NCBI GenBank assembly: GCA_022361135.1
Contig: JAKSBM010001002.1
Coordinates: 1 to 9,397, forward strand
Direction of reading: 5' to 3'
DNA length: 9,397 bases
DNA from: Desulfobacterales bacterium
GTDB taxonomy: Bacteria; Desulfobacterota; Desulfobacteria; Desulfobacterales; Desulfobacteraceae
Part shown: positions 6,331 to 9,397 of the stretch, piece by piece
Numbering within the stretch: the stretch's first letter is position 1
How the letters are laid out: each line of letters opens with the position of its first letter
Made by a program: the position numbers and the translations under genes
The notes under the pieces: generated by a model
The model's input: the letters and a program-made list of their open reading frames with translations, nothing else
The model's database searches: none
What the model was told of the DNA's origin: nothing

Positions 6331-7020
6331 TCAGACCACTTCCGGCCAGGGAATTCTCCCGAACGGATTGGTTTTCATATAATCTTTCACAATAATTTGA
6401 TCCCCTTCCACCGATGCAAAGGCGGGGAGATCGGCTTCCCCAGTCTTACTGCCCGCTGCAGACAGACCACCGATTTTAATATGGGTGGGCTTAAAAACAA
6501 GGGCAAATACCATGGCGGACGCGTCACCGTCCTTGCCGGCATGGACTTTTCCCATGAGCTTGCCCAATACAATGATGTCCCCCCGGGCATAGAGTTCGGC
6601 CCCGGGGTTCACATCCCCGGTAATGATCAAATGCTTTTGGGTATCGATTTTCTGACCGGCCCGAACCCGGCCCCTGAGCATGAGGACATCGCTTCGATGG
6701 TGGTCCCAGCCCTTGGACAGATCCCGCTGCCGGATCCGCTTCACGGGGGCAGGACGCTTTTTTTGGGGCGGCGTCACCGACCCCACACCAAAGGTGGTAA
6801 TAAGGTAGGTTTTAATCTGTTCCAGGAGGGGTTCCTGCCCCTTGGCATCCCCCACATCCAAAACCACACTGGCATCCATGGCCAGGTGTTTAAGGTCTCG
6901 AAAGATCCTATCCACTTCAGAAATCAGCACATCGCAAGAATGACTAGGGTCAAGGGTCAACCAGAAACCGCGCCCTGCACCCTTTATTTTTACAGGGGCG
7001 GATTTTTCGAAATGTATCAT
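6331..7020 (-). CDS. minC: Septum site-determining protein MinC
   Basis: MinC is the inhibitor of FtsZ polymerisation and is carried to the membrane by MinD. The 229 residues match E. coli MinC in length. The N-terminal FtsZ-inhibiting domain covers about 1-80. A basic, proline-rich linker (about 81-112) joins it to the right-handed beta-helix domain, with RGRVRAGQ (116-123) and GDVNPGAELYARGD (135-148). In E. coli the RSGQ motif at the RAGQ position is the MinD-binding site. The ATG at 7020 is the only plausible start, because an in-frame TAA lies 27-24 bases upstream. No real Shine-Dalgarno sequence precedes it, so initiation may be weak. It is the first gene of minCDE and has its own predicted promoter at 7064-7092. 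Confidence 0.94.
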   Translation of the reverse strand: MIHFEKSAPVKIKGAGRGFWLTLDPSHSCDVLISEVDRIFRDLKHLAMDASVVLDVGDAKGQEPLLEQIKTYLITTFGVGSVTPPQKKRPAPVKRIRQRDLSKGWDHHRSDVLMLRGRVRAGQKIDTQKHLIITGDVNPGAELYARGDIIVLGKLMGKVHAGKDGDASAMVFALVFKPTHIKIGGLSAAGSKTGEADLPAFASVEGDQIIVKDYMKTNPFGRIPWPEVV

Positions 7021-7063
7021 TAGTTTTGCTTTGACAATTGAATGTTAAATACATCTTCGCAGG

Positions 7064-7092
7064 ACTATAGGGAATCGGGGAACCCGTGTCAA
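7064..7092 (-). promoter_or_regulatory. Sigma-70 promoter of minCDE
   Basis: Read on the minus strand, TTGACA (7092-7087) matches all six -35 positions. A 17-base spacer is followed by TATAGT (7069-7064), which matches five of six -10 positions. Transcription would start near 7057, giving a leader of about 37 bases before minC. This is the best promoter match in the window and lies wholly in the gap between the kinase gene and minC. Confidence 0.75.
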
Positions 7093-7094
7093 GG

Positions 7095-7121
7095 AAGGAA
7101 GAAAGCCCTATTCCAGGGCTT
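7095..7121 (-). terminator. Weak terminator-like hairpin at kinase gene end
   Basis: On the minus strand AAGCCCT and AGGGCTT (7115-7121 and 7103-7109) form a 7-bp stem around a 5-nt loop that overlaps the stop codon of the kinase gene. It is followed by a pyrimidine run (TCTTCCTTCCTT) rather than a clean T tract. It could partly insulate the min promoter just downstream. Confidence 0.35.
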
Positions 7122-8253
7122 CTCTGATTTTATGGGAAAAATCGATGACGGAATAGGGCTTAAGAATAAAGCCCTTACACCCCTGGTTCATCATCTCCTG
7201 GGCCTTCTCATCAATGGAATACCCCGTGGACAAGAGGACCTTGACATCGGGATTATGCTTTTTCAATTCCATGAAGGTTTCAAACCCATTCATCTGGGGC
7301 ATGATCATGTCCAGAATCACCAGGTGGATCCTGCTTTTCTCCTGGGCATAGATCTCCAGGGCTTCTTTCCCGGAGGAGGCGGTCATGACGTTGTACCCCA
7401 GGGCCTTGCAGATTTCCTGGTCCACGGTGAGAATCCGCTGTTCATCGTCCACGATGAGAACCGATTCATGGCCCAGGGCCAGCTTTTCATCGGCGGAGGG
7501 GGTGTCGGAAATATCCACGGGGTCGGCCAAGGGAAGGATGATGGAAAAGGAGGAGCCAGCCCCCGGGGTGCTCCATACATCAATGACCCCGCCATGGTTT
7601 TGAACAATTTCCCGGGCAAAGGTAAGGCCCAGGCCTTGCTTTTCAGGATGATCGGCATGGTCCGCCGAATAAAAGGGTTTAAATATCTTGGAAAGCACCT
7701 CTTCATCCATGCCAATCCCGGTATCCGTCACCGTAATCTTGGCAAAATACCCCGACTCCAATCCATAACGGCGGGCGGTACCATTGAGCAGAGGGGCCTC
7801 CTCGGTGACAACGCTGAGTTTTCCCCCATGGGGCATGGCCTGGAGTGCATTGTCCACAATGGCCATGACGACCTGGTAAATCTTATCTCCATCGGCGGAG
7901 ACCACCAGGGACTTGGAATCCATATCCACATCCAGAACAATGCGCAACCCATTGAGATCCAAATTCCCCATGGCCCGTCGAACCAGACGGTTCACATCCA
8001 TGGCCACGGGATAAAAATGCCCCACCCGGGCAAAGCCTAGCAATTGGTTGGTCACCTCACTGCCCTTGTCAATGCATTGGATAATCTGAAAAATATTCCC
8101 ATGGAGGGGGTCAGAAGGGCTGATATTGTTCATCATCAACGTGGCATGTCCCTTGATGGCGGTCAGCAGATTATTAAAATCATGGGCAACCCCGGATGCC
8201 AACGCATGGACAGCATCTACTTGCTCGATTCTATTTGTCTGGGTATGTTTCAT
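7108..8253 (-). CDS. Soluble hybrid histidine kinase with C-terminal receiver
   Basis: The protein is predicted to autophosphorylate on a histidine and pass the phosphate to its own receiver domain. Numbered from the ATG at 8253 (381 residues), it has a short HisKA helix pair with the phospho-acceptor in GVAH24DFNN. An ATPase domain follows with N box DNALQAM (134-140), G1 box DTGIGM (177-182), F box FKPFYS (191-196) and G2 box QGLGLT (206-211). A receiver domain runs from about 263 to the end, with acidic pair D269-D270, acceptor D315 (VILDMIMP), T343 and K365. There is no membrane segment, PAS or GAF domain, so the input is unknown. The ATG has AAGGTAGGT about seven bases upstream; the in-frame GTG at 8262 is too close to that site. 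No partner regulator is adjacent. It reads toward minC, with 87 bases between. Confidence 0.88.
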   Translation of the reverse strand: MKHTQTNRIEQVDAVHALASGVAHDFNNLLTAIKGHATLMMNNISPSDPLHGNIFQIIQCIDKGSEVTNQLLGFARVGHFYPVAMDVNRLVRRAMGNLDLNGLRIVLDVDMDSKSLVVSADGDKIYQVVMAIVDNALQAMPHGGKLSVVTEEAPLLNGTARRYGLESGYFAKITVTDTGIGMDEEVLSKIFKPFYSADHADHPEKQGLGLTFAREIVQNHGGVIDVWSTPGAGSSFSIILPLADPVDISDTPSADEKLALGHESVLIVDDEQRILTVDQEICKALGYNVMTASSGKEALEIYAQEKSRIHLVILDMIMPQMNGFETFMELKKHNPDVKVLLSTGYSIDEKAQEMMNQGCKGFILKPYSVIDFSHKIREALE

Positions 8254-8309
8254 TTTCCGCACCTACCTTGAATAAATCCAGTTTCCTAAGTCTCTGTGTT
8301 TCAAGGGAG

Positions 8310-8337
8310 TTTATCTTGATGACTAGTAAAATGTAAA
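8310..8337 (-). promoter_or_regulatory. Possible promoter of the kinase gene
   Basis: On the minus strand, TTTACA (8337-8332, five of six -35 positions) is separated by 16 bases from GATAAA (8315-8310, four of six -10 positions). Transcription would start near 8303, about 50 bases before the kinase ATG. The match is moderate and the surroundings are AT-rich, so chance occurrence is possible. Confidence 0.35.
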
Positions 8338-8494
8338 TACCATTTATAAAAAAAAACCTTTTTTTCCAATCCCCACACCACAGGGCCATTCCTGCCTTTT
8401 TTATTGCCCAAATAAAGGATTACTGGTAAAACCCCTAATGGAGATCAACCCCGTTGGTCCCCCCAAATGTAAAGATAAAACAAAAATATTTTCA

Positions 8495-8517
8495 GGTGGT
8501 TGCAACCACCGTTGACA
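8495..8517. promoter_or_regulatory. Perfect 16-bp palindrome next to TTGACA
   Basis: GGTGGTTGCAACCACC (8495-8510) is its own reverse complement, and one base later comes the consensus -35 hexamer TTGACA (8512-8517) on the plus strand. No good -10 lies 16-18 bases beyond it (the position reads GCCCGG), so the promoter assignment is uncertain. The palindrome has the size and symmetry of an operator for a dimeric repressor. It lies about 110 bases before the DAHP synthase start and about 240 bases before the divergent kinase start. Confidence 0.5.
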
Positions 8518-8601
8518 CATAATAAGGTTACACGGCCCGGCCCAGGACAAAGAGGGCATGCCCCCGATGAGCATCCTAAGGTGTATGGAGCGCGAGTGTG
8601 T

Positions 8602-8610
8602 AAAGGAGGT
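8602..8610 (+). promoter_or_regulatory. Consensus ribosome binding site of DAHP synthase
   Basis: AAAGGAGGT is a full-length match to the 16S rRNA anti-Shine-Dalgarno sequence and lies seven bases before the GTG at 8618. It decides the start, because the frame is open upstream to 8516 and holds three in-frame ATG codons. Confidence 0.85.
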
Positions 8611-8617
8611 TATTCCG

Positions 8618-9397
8618 GTGACAAATCCGCCGAAACTTGTCAGCCGGGAGTTCAAGCAGGAAAATACCCAGATTAAAATTGGGGATGCTGTTTTCGGGGA
8701 CGGGTCCATGCCCATCATTGCCGGTCCCTGTGCCGTTGAAAGCCGGGAACAGATTTTATCCATTGCAAACTCCGTAAAAAAAGCTGGTGCAAAACTACTC
8801 AGGGGCGGGGCCTTCAAGCCCAGAACCTCCCCCTATTCATTCCAGGGACTGGGGGAAAAGGGCCTGGAACTCCTGGCCCTGGCCCGGGAAACCACCGGAC
8901 TGCCCATTGTCACCGAGGCCATGGACACCGAGACCTTTGACCAGGTGGAATCCACTGCCGACATTGTCCAAATCGGCACCCGGAACATGCAAAACTTCAG
9001 TCTGCTCAAACGGGCGGGACGTTCCAATAAACCCATCATATTAAAACGGGGCATGTCCGCCCTCCTCAAGGAGTGGCTCATGGCCGCCGAATACATCATG
9101 GAGGAGGGAAATCCCAATGTCATCCTCTGCGAGCGGGGGGTGAGGACCTTTGTGCGCCACAGCCGGAACACCCTGGATCTTTCGGTGATCCCCGCCGTCA
9201 AAGCACTCTCCCATCTTCCCATCATTGTGGATCCCAGCCACGCCTGCGGCATCCGGGATCAGGTGGCCCCCCTGGCCTATGCCTCGGCGGCCATGGGCTG
9301 CGACGGTCTCATGGTGGAGGTTCACCATAGGCCGGATACGGCCCTAAGCGACGGGGAGCAATCCCTGTACCCGGATCAATTTAAAACCATGGTAGAC
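8618..9397 (+). CDS. aroF: DAHP synthase core (3' end outside window)
   Basis: The enzyme condenses phosphoenolpyruvate with erythrose 4-phosphate, the first step of the shikimate pathway to aromatic amino acids. The frame is open from the GTG to the window edge (260 codons, no stop) and clearly belongs to the class I-beta family (Bacillus/Thermotoga type, KDO8P-synthase-like). Landmarks are AGPC38[23 protein letters not shown] (60-79), QIGTRNMQN (118-126), LKRG (142-145), ILCERG (169-174), DPSH208, E234 and ALSD245G. C38, H208, E234 and D245 match the four metal ligands of the Thermotoga enzyme. It begins at KLVSREF, which in Thermotoga follows the regulatory ferredoxin-like domain, so that domain is absent here. 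A perfect AAAGGAGGT (8602-8610) lies seven bases before the GTG. In-frame ATGs at 8558, 8567 and 8585 lack such a site. The symbol could equally be aroG or aroA in other naming schemes. Confidence 0.93.
   Translation, partial: MTNPPKLVSREFKQENTQIKIGDAVFGDGSMPIIAGPCAVESREQILSIANSVKKAGAKLLRGGAFKPRTSPYSFQGLGEKGLELLALARETTGLPIVTEAMDTETFDQVESTADIVQIGTRNMQNFSLLKRAGRSNKPIILKRGMSALLKEWLMAAEYIMEEGNPNVILCERGVRTFVRHSRNTLDLSVIPAVKALSHLPIIVDPSHACGIRDQVAPLAYASAAMGCDGLMVEVHHRPDTALSDGEQSLYPDQFKTMVD

Larger units (their letters stand above)
8254..8617. other. Divergent intergenic region, kinase / DAHP synthase
   Basis: These 364 bases separate two divergently transcribed genes. Apart from the possible kinase promoter, the 16-bp palindrome and the ribosome site listed separately, the stretch holds a run of A and T tracts (8348-8365), a T tract at 8397-8402 and a small palindrome GGGCATGCCC (8554-8563). 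I see no small gene, leader peptide rich in aromatic codons, or RNA gene in it. Confidence 0.5.

Noticed and set aside
7031..7053. TTGACA on the plus strand as a rightward promoter
   Set aside because: No -10 at the proper spacing and no plus-strand gene downstream.
7042..8040. A 332-codon open frame on the plus strand across the kinase gene
   Set aside because: It is antisense to a protein with complete kinase and receiver motifs, and its translation is low-quality and Gly/His-rich.
8381..8402. CAGG...CCTG followed by T residues as a terminator
   Set aside because: The stem is only four base pairs and no gene ends just upstream on the plus strand.
8401..8817. A 138-codon minus-strand open frame over the DAHP synthase start
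   Set aside because: It is the antisense shadow of the DAHP synthase and its leader.

Overview
The window looks like chromosome from a Desulfobacterota bacterium (a sulfate-reducing 'deltaproteobacterium', probably Desulfobacterales-like). This is inferred from family-level sequence character: a HisD with a lengthened active-site loop, a cysteine-rich HisRS insertion, an AspRS with the RRDHGG signature, and a compact core-type DAHP synthase, with GC-rich genes separated by AT-rich gaps. No species is claimed. There are seven complete protein genes and one cut by the right edge. I found no insertion sequence, phage gene, CRISPR array, tRNA or rRNA.

Left part (1-765): about 765 bases without a credible protein gene. 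An AT-rich stretch (1-270) is followed by a GC-rich inverted-repeat element (275-462) that folds as a rod of about 188 nt, with a 23-bp closing stem, a central bubble and an apical hairpin. It is the best candidate for an unannotated structured RNA, and its architecture resembles 6S RNA. A very strong intrinsic terminator follows at 607-646, then a likely extended -10 promoter and a short direct repeat in front of hisD.

Plus-strand operon (766-5150): hisD (last two steps of histidine synthesis), hisS (histidyl-tRNA synthetase) and aspS (aspartyl-tRNA synthetase), with 3- and 14-base gaps. It links histidine production to tRNA charging and ends at a 15-bp hairpin terminator that probably also serves the convergent min operon.

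Minus-strand block (8253 down to 5224): a soluble hybrid histidine kinase with a C-terminal receiver, then minC-minD-minE, the division-site placement system. A near-consensus sigma-70 promoter (TTGACA, 17 bases, TATAGT) lies between the kinase and minC, so minCDE is probably transcribed on its own.

Right part (8254-9397): a 364-base divergent intergenic region containing a perfect 16-bp palindrome beside a TTGACA hexamer, then the first 260 codons of a DAHP synthase (entry to the shikimate pathway). It starts at the catalytic core and has no N-terminal regulatory domain.
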